DNA from: Gracilimonas sp.
GTDB taxonomy: Bacteria; Bacteroidota; Rhodothermia; Balneolales; Balneolaceae
DNA: 64,000 nt
Direction: 5' to 3'
NCBI RefSeq assembly: GCF_017641085.1
Contig: NZ_JAEPPI010000001.1
Coordinates: forward strand, 496,001 to 560,000
Shown here: piece by piece, positions 36,132 through 43,788 of the stretch
How positions within the stretch are numbered: the first letter of the stretch is position 1
Layout: each line of letters starts with the position of its first letter
Notes under the pieces: model-generated
Databases searched by the model: none
What the model saw: only the letters and a program-made list of their open reading frames with translations
Told to the model about the DNA's origin: nothing
Position numbers and translations under genes: made by a program

Positions 36132-38258
36132 ATGAAAGTTTATAATCCTACCCGTATTCGTAATGTTGTTCTGTTGGGGCATTCAGGCTCCGGAAAAACA
36201 ACGTTAGCCGAAACGATGCTTTTCGAAGCCGGAGCCATTAACCGACGAGGATCGATAGAAGAAAAGAATACCGTTTCTGATTACCATAGTCTGGAAAAGG
36301 AAAAGCAGAAATCCATTTTCTCATCTTTCATGAACCTGGACTGGCGGGGCCATAAAATTAATCTTATCGACACCCCGGGCACATCGGATTACATCGGGGA
36401 GGTGGCAGGAGCCGTTCGTATCGCAGATACCGCTATTTTTGTACTAAACTCGGAACAGGGGGTTGAAACAGCTACCGATTCACTCTGGAAATACGTTCAA
36501 AAGTACAGTGTACCTTCCATGTTTGTTGTCAATAAACCGGATACGGATCAGTCAGATTTCTGGAAGACTGTAAATGAAGCCAAAGAACATTTTGGACGCC
36601 AGGTAACAGTGGTGCAGTATCCATTCAGTGAAGGACCTGATTTCCACGCAATCATCGATGTGCTTCGCATGACGATGTACGAATTCCCCGAGAAAGGAGG
36701 GAAGCCGGATAAACTGCCGATCCCCGAATCGCAACAGGCCCGTGCCCAGCAGCTACATCAGGAACTTGTGGAAACCATTGCCGAGAATGACGAAACCCTG
36801 ATGGACATCTATTTTGAGCAAGGAGAGCTGGACGAAGAACAAATGCAGAAGGGATTGCATATTTCTTTGGTTAACGGACAGATATTTCCACTTTTTGTGA
36901 ACTGTGCGGCAAAAAATATGGGCACCGGCCGGGTAATGGGATTCCTCGATGATGTGGCTCCGAATCCCCTGGAAGGAAATCCGCCTAAAACTGAAGACGG
37001 AGAAGTTTTTGAACTGGATCCGGATGGTAAACCCGTGATGTTTTTATTCAAGACGCATTCCGAGTCACATGTCGGGGATTTGATCTATTTCAAAACTTAC
37101 GGCGGTTCCATCAGGCCGGGAATGGATTTGATCAACAGCTCCAATGATTCCTCAGTACGCCTTGGAAGCTTATTCCTGACGGAAGGGCATAAGCGTATCG
37201 AAATAAGTGAAATTCAAACCGGAGATATCGGAGCTGTGGTGAAGCTGAAGGATGGAGAAGTCAACGACACCCTCCACGAAAAAGGACATGAAGTTAAACT
37301 ACAAGGTATCCAGTTTCCTCCAACAACAATACGTACAGCCGTGAAGCTGAAGAAAGAAGGGGAGGAAGATAAGCTGGGACATGCGCTGCATCAGATTCAC
37401 CGTGAAGATCCTTCGGTAGTCATTGAACACAGTCAGGAACTTCGTCAGGTTATAATTCACGGACAGGGCGAGGAGCATCTTGCTGTGATAGAAGATCAGC
37501 TCAGAAACCGATTTAAGCTGGATGTGGAATTCATCACTCCAAAAATTCCATATCGAGAAACCATTACCAAAGGAGTGAAGTCTCAATATAAACACAAAAA
37601 ACAATCAGGTGGAGCCGGGCAATTTGCGGAGGTTCATCTTTTGATTGAGCCATACACAGAAGGAATGCCTCCACCGAGTGACCTCAAGGTTAGGGATGTT
37701 CAGGAGCACGAACTGGATTGGGGCGGTAAGCTGGTGTTTCAGAACTGCATTGTGGGTGGGGTGATTGACAATCGGTTTATGCCGGCTATTCTCAAAGGAG
37801 TGATGGAGAAAATGGAGAACGGCCCGATGAGTGGTTGTCGTGCCCGCGATATCCGGGTTTCCGTTTTTGACGGATCGATGCACTCGGTAGATTCCAACGA
37901 AGCGGCCTTCAAAACTGCAGCCCGGATGGCCTTCCGGGATGGTTTTATGCAGGCAAATCCACAGCTGATGGAGCCGGTTTATGAAATTGAAGTTACCGTT
38001 CCTTCCGACTTTATGGGGGATGTGATGAGCGACCTGAGCACCCGGCGCGGACAAATTCAGGGCATGGATGGTGAAGGTTCAATTCAAAAAATAAAGGCAC
38101 ATGTTCCCTTGGAAGAACTGGATCATTATTCAACCCGGCTGAAATCGATGACGCAGGGAAGTGCAACCTATACGCGTGCGTTCTCTCACTATGCCCAGGT
38201 TCCTCATGATGTTCAAAAACGAGTAGTTGATCAGAATCTGGAGCTTCAGGAAGCCTGA
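36132..38258 (+). CDS. Elongation factor G-like GTPase (EF-G2 type)
   Basis: A 708-aa protein with all EF-G domains. G1 is GHSGSGKT (16-23) in place of canonical AHIDAGKT, G3 is DTPGTSD (80-86) and G4 is NKPD (134-137). The domain IV tip has SGGAGQFAEV, then SVFDGSMHSVDSNEAAF. The histidine of DTPGH that positions the hydrolytic water is Thr84 here. These departures mark the EF-G-like/EF-G2 branch, which is not the main translocase. From memory, tested members show weak or no ribosome-stimulated GTPase. A strong AAGGAG Shine-Dalgarno (36120-36125) is unusual for this genome. Confidence 0.9.
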   Translation: MKVYNPTRIRNVVLLGHSGSGKTTLAETMLFEAGAINRRGSIEEKNTVSDYHSLEKEKQKSIFSSFMNLDWRGHKINLIDTPGTSDYIGEVAGAVRIADTAIFVLNSEQGVETATDSLWKYVQKYSVPSMFVVNKPDTDQSDFWKTVNEAKEHFGRQVTVVQYPFSEGPDFHAIIDVLRMTMYEFPEKGGKPDKLPIPESQQARAQQLHQELVETIAENDETLMDIYFEQGELDEEQMQKGLHISLVNGQIFPLFVNCAAKNMGTGRVMGFLDDVAPNPLEGNPPKTEDGEVFELDPDGKPVMFLFKTHSESHVGDLIYFKTYGGSIRPGMDLINSSNDSSVRLGSLFLTEGHKRIEISEIQTGDIGAVVKLKDGEVNDTLHEKGHEVKLQGIQFPPTTIRTAVKLKKEGEEDKLGHALHQIHREDPSVVIEHSQELRQVIIHGQGEEHLAVIEDQLRNRFKLDVEFITPKIPYRETITKGVKSQYKHKKQSGGAGQFAEVHLLIEPYTEGMPPPSDLKVRDVQEHELDWGGKLVFQNCIVGGVIDNRFMPAILKGVMEKMENGPMSGCRARDIRVSVFDGSMHSVDSNEAAFKTAARMAFRDGFMQANPQLMEPVYEIEVTVPSDFMGDVMSDLSTRRGQIQGMDGEGSIQKIKAHVPLEELDHYSTRLKSMTQGSATYTRAFSHYAQVPHDVQKRVVDQNLELQEA

Positions 38259-38269
38259 AGAACATTGAA

Positions 38270-38300
38270 CAAGGAACATTCAACACTGAAGTGTTCCTTG
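38270..38300. repeat. Palindrome after the EF-G-like gene
   Basis: CAAGGAACA (38270-38278) and TGTTCCTTG (38292-38300) form a perfect 9-bp stem. The flanking text repeats the same word (GAACATTGAACAAGGAACAT). No proper T-run follows. It may fold at the transcript end. Confidence 0.5.
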
Positions 38301-38382
38301 ATTAGCTTGATTTCAGGATTACCATGATTGTAATTCAGAGCGGCAGGAAGAGCCTTCGCTACTTAGACATGGAAATTAGCGA

Positions 38383-39795
38383 TTAGTTTCCCTTATTGAT
38401 GTATTCCAGATATCTGTTGGGCAGCTCAAAAGGGCGTTCTTTAGGAACGGGCGGGAAACGCGGGACGGCCTCCATTTTGGGGCGTTCTGGGCGGCGCTCC
38501 GGATTCCAGGAAAAACCGTCTAACTTTCGATCGGCAAGCCCGGCAAATTCTTCAAAGAAGTAGCCATCATTTTTGCCGGCTACCACACGTTGCAGGTCTC
38601 CGTTGCTGAAGTACATCACCGTTTGCGGGGATGAATATTCAACAGCCCCATCAGGTTCGTCAGATTCATTCTTGGTGTGATATAAAACCTGACTGTTCGG
38701 ATAAATTTTAATGCGTGAAATATTTCCATCCGTAAAGTTTGCAATCAATGTGTCCCCTTTTATTTGGTGCAGGCGGCCGGTGGCGCTGTCTTCCTGTACA
38801 GCGATGGTTTTATGGTATGCTTTCAGCTGCTGTACTTCATTGCTATCCATTTGAACAGAGATGTAGGGGCCGGTAAGCTGAATATTATCATGCCAGGCAA
38901 TGGGATTGGATATCAGCTCAAAAACCTCCGTTGAGGAATCATATAAAAGAGTATCAGAAACGGATGAGAATTTTCGGGACCAAACTCTGACGTTCTCGTA
39001 TCCACGAATTAGGTTGGTTGAATCCTGCTCCAATAGTAACAGCTGATCACCAAAAATATGGGTGGTATCGGTGGTGTCAGAACTGATTTTTCGCATGTAG
39101 CCATTGCCGTCCACAAAGCGCCTGCCGGTAGAATCGGCTTCCAAATAATCTCCGGTTAGTGTCCCGTTGTTAGTACTGTCGGCTACAAAAATATTATCAT
39201 ACAGCTGTAGGTATTGGGTGGATCGATTGATGAATAAACTGTCTCCTTCCGCATACTGAGCTGAGTCGGATAACTGCACATTTCCTTTAAAAATAGCACT
39301 GTCTTGGTTTTGGAAATAGGTGCCACGTTCCGCAATCAGGGTTCCATCCTGATCTTCCAGTCGAATTCCATTATCAAAATAGGCGACCTTAGAGAAAAAA
39401 TTATAGTCCACCCTCTTCCCAAAAAGAGTGGTGCTGTCTTGCATGATAATCACCCGACCGCGTAGTAAACTCAGGTCACGATTCGTGTAGTAGTAAAGGG
39501 TATCGCTCCAGATAGTCTCATCCGGTGTTTCAATTTGGATGTTTCCGAAAGCACGGATTTCATTTCTGTTTATGAACCGCCATGCACTGTCGCAAACCAT
39601 CTCGATATTTCCGGTGGTGAGCCGGGCGTTATATAATTTCTGAATTTGCTCGCCATCCAAAGTGGCACCAACGGCACGACTGAAGGATTCGATGTTAATA
39701 ACACTTTGACCAAATACGGACAACGGCTGCAGTAGAAGCAGTGCAAGTACAAGAGCAGATCCGGCTTTGGTAAAGGGGGAAAGAAATTTATTCAT
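38383..39795 (-). CDS. OstA/LptA-like organic solvent tolerance protein
   Basis: A 470-aa protein from the ATG at 39795, chosen because it gives a clean signal peptide (MNKFLSPF..., cleaved after VFGQ). An alternative start five codons upstream adds MYIRF. The region from about 50 to 400 is built from short beta-strand repeats with D-T-L-Y and A-x-G-D pattern (FGNIQIETPDETIWSDTL, ALFKGNVQLSDSAQYAEGD-like), typical of the OstA/LptA jelly-roll. It probably forms the periplasmic bridge that carries lipopolysaccharide to LptD. The upstream lptC gene supports this. Confidence 0.8.
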   Translation of the reverse strand: MNKFLSPFTKAGSALVLALLLLQPLSVFGQSVINIESFSRAVGATLDGEQIQKLYNARLTTGNIEMVCDSAWRFINRNEIRAFGNIQIETPDETIWSDTLYYYTNRDLSLLRGRVIIMQDSTTLFGKRVDYNFFSKVAYFDNGIRLEDQDGTLIAERGTYFQNQDSAIFKGNVQLSDSAQYAEGDSLFINRSTQYLQLYDNIFVADSTNNGTLTGDYLEADSTGRRFVDGNGYMRKISSDTTDTTHIFGDQLLLLEQDSTNLIRGYENVRVWSRKFSSVSDTLLYDSSTEVFELISNPIAWHDNIQLTGPYISVQMDSNEVQQLKAYHKTIAVQEDSATGRLHQIKGDTLIANFTDGNISRIKIYPNSQVLYHTKNESDEPDGAVEYSSPQTVMYFSNGDLQRVVAGKNDGYFFEEFAGLADRKLDGFSWNPERRPERPKMEAVPRFPPVPKERPFELPNRYLEYINKGN

Positions 39796-39831
39796 GAACC
39801 GAATATACAATTACGATGAGTTAGAATATAG

Positions 39832-40386
39832 CTAATCAATGACTGCACGCCCGCCGCCTTCGTTTAGAGTATAATTCGTGAGGTCTGAATCGCCAAAGAA
39901 TCCCTCGGCTGCGATACTATCGGGCGGGGAGATGAAGATGACGAATTCCGGAGTACTCACCCGGTCTTTCTGCCGTTCCCATTTCAGATATTCAGAGCGA
40001 AGCTTTTTACCTTCGGGGGCATTTACACGAACGCTTCCAAACATCTCAAAAGCGGATTTATCAGGAAGATGAACGGCACTGTCGGTGTAAACATAAGTGT
40101 CCGGTTTCCCTTCCTCATCAAATATTTCGATGTAAACCGGGCCCGAAATTTTGCTGATGTTTTGATTCTCATTCTTAATGGAAGAGGCATAGGTTCCTGA
40201 CAGCTTCAACTTAAGCTTCCCGTCTTCCATGATCTCCATATTAATTCCCCAGCTTTCAGTTGTAGTGAATAAGGAATCGCTCAGGGCTTCCTGAACCTGC
40301 TTATTCTCAAACTCGGTAAGTTCGCCACACCCTGAACCGGATAGCATCAGCATAACGGGCAGTATGAACAAGTGTGTAATCTTCAT
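39832..40386 (-). CDS. lptC: LptC-like lipopolysaccharide export lipoprotein
   Basis: A 184-aa protein with a lipobox-like GSGC (Cys20) and an LptC beta-jellyroll (about 45-165; WGINMEIMEDGKLKLKLSGT, AFEMFGSVRVNAPEGKKLRS). In the Lpt system LptC sits at the inner membrane and passes lipopolysaccharide from LptB2FG to LptA. The gene precedes the OstA-like gene by 36 bases, matching the LptC-LptA pairing elsewhere. Lipid anchoring rather than a membrane helix is the Bacteroidota pattern. Confidence 0.8.
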   Translation of the reverse strand: MKITHLFILPVMLMLSGSGCGELTEFENKQVQEALSDSLFTTTESWGINMEIMEDGKLKLKLSGTYASSIKNENQNISKISGPVYIEIFDEEGKPDTYVYTDSAVHLPDKSAFEMFGSVRVNAPEGKKLRSEYLKWERQKDRVSTPEFVIFISPPDSIAAEGFFGDSDLTNYTLNEGGGRAVID

Positions 40387-40442
40387 GTGCTGATAACGGT
40401 TTAAGCTGTAGCTATTGTCTGCCTGCCGATGATTGTATAGAA

Positions 40443-41069
40443 CTACAGGGTGCCAAAGTAGCGGTCACCGGCATCTCCAAGCCCGGGAACAATAAAGGCA
40501 TTCTCATTCAGCCTTTCATCGATAGCGGCCGTAATAATAGGAACGTCCGGATGGTCTTCCCGAAGTCGTTTGATACCTTCCGGGGCTGAAATCAGTGAAA
40601 CAAACCGAATGTTATCTGCTCCATTCTCTTTCAGGAATTTGATGGCATGGGAACCACTTCCACCAGTGGCAAGCATCGGGTCGACAACGAGTGTATATGC
40701 TCCCTTTAATCCACCGGGAAAATTATGGTAATAGTTAACCGGCTCATGGGTTTCCTCGTCTCTGTACACCCCAATGTGCCCGACTTTAGCATCGGGCATA
40801 AAACTTATGATGCCATCCACCAGACTTAATCCGGCCCGGAGGATGGGAATCACAAAAACTTCGGCAGCCGGCTTATAACCTGTCGCTGTTTGGATGGGGG
40901 TTTCTACTTCGTATTCCTGAAGGGGAAGGTCGGTAAGTGCCTCAGCTGCAAGGATGGTACCTATCGTTCCCATAGCACGCCGGAAGGGAGCGGTTTCTGT
41001 ATTTTTATCCCGGAGGATACTTAGATACCGCTTTACAACCGGGTGATCTATTTCAGTAACCTGTTCCAT
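40443..41069 (-). CDS. upp: Uracil phosphoribosyltransferase
   Basis: A 208-aa type I PRTase with the PRPP loop VVDPMLATGGSGSHAI and the flexible hood DEETHEPVNYYHNFP, plus the C-terminal uracil-binding GLGDAGDRYFGT. It converts uracil and PRPP to UMP in salvage. Only 2 bases separate it from the transporter gene upstream, so the two are co-transcribed. Confidence 0.95.
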   Translation of the reverse strand: MEQVTEIDHPVVKRYLSILRDKNTETAPFRRAMGTIGTILAAEALTDLPLQEYEVETPIQTATGYKPAAEVFVIPILRAGLSLVDGIISFMPDAKVGHIGVYRDEETHEPVNYYHNFPGGLKGAYTLVVDPMLATGGSGSHAIKFLKENGADNIRFVSLISAPEGIKRLREDHPDVPIITAAIDERLNENAFIVPGLGDAGDRYFGTL

Positions 41070-41071
41070 GT

Positions 41072-42715
41072 TTAAATTTCACCTTTAGCTTCGAGCTCGT
41101 CCATTTTGTTGAAGTACTTCTTACTGGCTACCGCTACAGAGCCGGAAAGGGCAAACAGGGCGATGATGTTCGGGAAGGTCATCAAGCCAAGCGCAATATC
41201 ACCGATTGCCCAAACCGTAGCCAGCGGGAATATGGCCCCGAGGAAATGCATCCCCAAGTACACGACTTTGTAGTAAATGATGGATTTGTCGCCAGCCAGA
41301 TACTGTATGGATCTATCTCCATAGTAGCTCCAGCTGATGGCTGTAGAGACTCCAAAGAGGAGCACGCATATAGTTACGATATAATCTCCGTAAGGGAAAA
41401 TAGGTGCAAGACCTTTCTTGAAACCAAGGGATGTTAGCGGGGCCCCGTTTTCAATAATGCTGGTGTAGATATTATCTATTTCTTCACCGGCTTCGTTTGT
41501 GAAAACACCAACGCCATCAACCATTACAAGGGTACCTGAGAAGGCAGTAGTCTGATCTTCATCGATAAAAAACTTACCAGTAGGAAAGTCATTACGTTCA
41601 ACGGTACCGTTAACAGGCTCACCATCTTCAATCAACAGGGTGTTACTTCCATCGGTGATTTCAACAGCATTATTACTATTTCCGGGCTCATAAACCATGT
41701 CGTGGCGTTCTTCCCAAACTCCGGTACTTACGATTACAAGTCCGGTCATAGTACAAACTACGATGGTATCAATAAACGGTTCAAGCAGTGCTACCACACC
41801 TTCACGAACAGGTTCTTCCGTTTTAGCAGCACCGTGAGCAATCGGGGCCGAACCCTGACCTGCCTCATTGGAAAATAACCCTCGTTTTATACCCCAAACC
41901 AAAGTGGTAAGGAATAATCCTGAACCTACACCAAACAGCCCTGCTTCGGGAGTAAAGGCAGAAGTAAAGATGGTTCCGAAAGCAGGAATCACGTCGTCGG
42001 CATTGATGGCAAGTATGATAAGTGCACCCAATACATAGATAAGAGCCATGATGGGCATCAATCGAGAGGTAACCTGCCCAATACGCTTGATACCACCTAC
42101 AATCACGATACCTACAAAAGTTGCGGTAAATAAACCGGAAGCCCAGCTTGGAATCTGGAAGGTGCTGTACATAGTGTCAGCAACGGTGTTGGCCTGAACG
42201 GCATTACCGGTAAGGAATGAACAAATTACTGCCATAGCGGCGAAAAAGACGGCCAGCCATTTCCAGTTGGAGCCGAGCCCTTTTTCGATATAATACATAG
42301 GACCACCGGATACGGAGCCATCGGCATTTTGAATTCGGTATTTAACAGCAAGCGTACATTCCGTGTATTTAATGGCCATACCAAAGAAAGCGGTAACCCA
42401 CATCCAGAAAAGAGCACCGGGTCCACCATAATGGATGGCAATAGCAACACCGGCAATATTACCAATACCTACAGTTGCTGAAAGAGCAGTGGTAAGCGCC
42501 TGGAAGTGATTGACGTCGCCGGTATCATCGGGGTTATCATAAATTCCCATTACAGATTTGATACCATGGGCAAAGCGTCTTATTTGCACAAAGCCAAGTC
42601 GAAGGGTGATGAAGATTCCAAATCCCAACAGCACCACAACCATGAGAGGAAATTGTTCCGGGGTTGACCAAACCAGGTTGTTCAGCCAGTTTACAACTTG
42701 TTCAAATACTTCCAT
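41072..42715 (-). CDS. Alanine/glycine:cation symporter (AGCS family)
   Basis: A 547-aa sodium:alanine/glycine symporter with about 11 membrane helices. Family signatures are ALSATVGIGNIAGVAIAI, SNEAGQGSAPIAHGAAKTEEPVREG and a C-terminal FGVSTAISWSYYGDR. Compared with the usual 440-490 aa, it has an extra acidic, Thr/Glu-rich insert of about 75-90 residues (about 325-415) between two helices. The insert is likely extracytoplasmic and, from memory, occurs in other Bacteroidota members. The gene is coupled to upp. Confidence 0.9.
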   Translation of the reverse strand: MEVFEQVVNWLNNLVWSTPEQFPLMVVVLLGFGIFITLRLGFVQIRRFAHGIKSVMGIYDNPDDTGDVNHFQALTTALSATVGIGNIAGVAIAIHYGGPGALFWMWVTAFFGMAIKYTECTLAVKYRIQNADGSVSGGPMYYIEKGLGSNWKWLAVFFAAMAVICSFLTGNAVQANTVADTMYSTFQIPSWASGLFTATFVGIVIVGGIKRIGQVTSRLMPIMALIYVLGALIILAINADDVIPAFGTIFTSAFTPEAGLFGVGSGLFLTTLVWGIKRGLFSNEAGQGSAPIAHGAAKTEEPVREGVVALLEPFIDTIVVCTMTGLVIVSTGVWEERHDMVYEPGNSNNAVEITDGSNTLLIEDGEPVNGTVERNDFPTGKFFIDEDQTTAFSGTLVMVDGVGVFTNEAGEEIDNIYTSIIENGAPLTSLGFKKGLAPIFPYGDYIVTICVLLFGVSTAISWSYYGDRSIQYLAGDKSIIYYKVVYLGMHFLGAIFPLATVWAIGDIALGLMTFPNIIALFALSGSVAVASKKYFNKMDELEAKGEI

Positions 42716-43027
42716 GAATAAAATTTTATAGGTTAAGAATATGTTAAGAAGGCAGGCTGAAAGTAAAAAACATTTGGGAATATTAAAGGGTTAACATTTG
42801 TGAAAGCTGAGCAAGTGAAGCAGGCGCTTCTTTAAACAGGATGATTAATGAAGTAAACGGAACAGGGAAAAGCCGTGTTTACTTTCATCAGATGGTGAAA
42901 ATGTTGCTGTCAGTAAAAGTTAACTGCGTATTTTGTTCAAACTTGTGAACGATTTTACGGAAGCTTTGTTTTCATTATTGTATTTTTTAAGAAACCATAG
43001 ACAAATTATTAAATAACCTTTTAGATT
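42716..43027. other. 312-bp gap upstream of the HU gene
   Basis: No convincing coding frame. It holds an inverted pair AAGTAAAC (42851-42858) and GTTTACTT (42877-42884) with a partly paired inner segment, and AT-rich sequence toward the HU start (42960-43018) that could be promoter. Both flanking transcripts start near here (divergent). No definite promoter can be named. Confidence 0.5.
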
Positions 43028-43321
43028 ATGACTAAAGCAGATATCGTAGATGTAATTTCTTCATCTGTAGGGTTAACGAAAGTAGAAACAGAGGCGGTTG
43101 TAAACGGTTTTATGGAAACTGTTATTGACGCTATGAAGAGAGGCGAGAATATTGAGCTGAGAGGATTTGGCAGTTTTAAAGTTGTTAAGCGAGCTCAGAG
43201 AGTAGCCCGAAATCCAAAAACGAATGAAGAAGTTATTGTGCCGGAACAATATGCCCCGGTGCTGAAAATGTCGAAAGATTTTAAAGAAGCAGTCAACGAA
43301 GCACACATGGTTGAAAATTGA
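43028..43321 (+). CDS. HU/IHF-family DNA-binding protein
   Basis: A 97-aa protein beginning MTKADIVDVISSSVGLTK with the beta-arm motif RNPKTNEEVIVP (about 61-72) and GFGSFKV before it. It bends DNA as a dimer. Being a little longer than E. coli HU (90 aa) with an acidic C-terminal tail is normal for this group. It is followed 84 bases downstream by a 30-residue ribosomal protein gene, perhaps on the same transcript ending at 43507-43580. Confidence 0.93.
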   Translation: MTKADIVDVISSSVGLTKVETEAVVNGFMETVIDAMKRGENIELRGFGSFKVVKRAQRVARNPKTNEEVIVPEQYAPVLKMSKDFKEAVNEAHMVEN

Positions 43322-43405
43322 TTTAGAAAACCTGTTAAAACTTCTTATTTTCCGAACTGTTCGAACAACAGTAATTTTTATAAAACAATATGTAGGTGAG
43401 TATTT

Positions 43406-43498
43406 ATGCCAAGCGGTAAAAAAAGAAAGCGCGCCAAAATAGCCAAGCATAAGCGTAAAAAGCGTCTGAGAAAAAACAGACACAAGAAGAAAAAGTAA
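43406..43498 (+). CDS. Small basic AURKAIP1/COX24-domain ribosomal protein (bS22-like)
   Basis: ATG at 43406 gives a 30-residue, highly basic peptide starting MPSGKKRKRAKIAKHKRKKR and ending NRHKKKK. It matches the Bacteroidota AURKAIP1/COX24-domain family, which is related to mitochondrial mS38 and the short bS22 proteins of bacterial small subunits. It is likely a small-subunit ribosomal protein near the decoding region. It is short enough to be missed by most gene finders. A terminator follows at 43507. Confidence 0.8.
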   Translation: MPSGKKRKRAKIAKHKRKKRLRKNRHKKKK

Positions 43499-43506
43499 GA
43501 TTTTAT

Positions 43507-43532
43507 AAGGCTCCGTTTCGGAGCCTTTTTTA
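43507..43532 (+). terminator. Rho-independent terminator after the small ribosomal protein
   Basis: AAGGCTCCG (43507-43515) and CGGAGCCTT (43519-43527) form a 9-bp stem with a 3-nt TTT loop, followed by a T-tract continuing past 43530. Very strong by eye. Confidence 0.9.
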
Positions 43533-43552
43533 TTTATAAAGAAATTGAGACT

Positions 43553-43587
43553 AAAGCCGGAGATTTACTCCCCGGCTTTTTTTATTT
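43553..43587 (+). terminator. Second terminator in tandem
   Basis: AAAGCCGG (43553-43560) and CCGGCTTT (43572-43579) form an 8-bp stem around an 11-nt loop. TTTTATTT follows. It lies only 20 bases beyond the first terminator, with no gene between, so it may be a backup. Confidence 0.8.
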
Positions 43588-43788
43588 GATGAATATTATC
43601 TTAGATGCATAAATTGATTTTCATTAGAAGTCTCTAATCTTTTAGTGTCAAGAAGAATAAATCCCAGAATAGTGTTTCATTAAGGTAATTAGACTCAGAT
43701 AGATAGAGTTTTCATTGAGTATTCTAATTAACCTAACGAGAGAACTCCCTTTTAAATAAGCAGGGGTAAGGGATTAAGTCAAGATGGA

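Noticed and set aside
42851-42884. AAGTAAAC...GTTTACTT hairpin as a terminator
   Set aside because: No T-run on either strand and it is upstream of genes on both sides, so a terminator reading is not supported.
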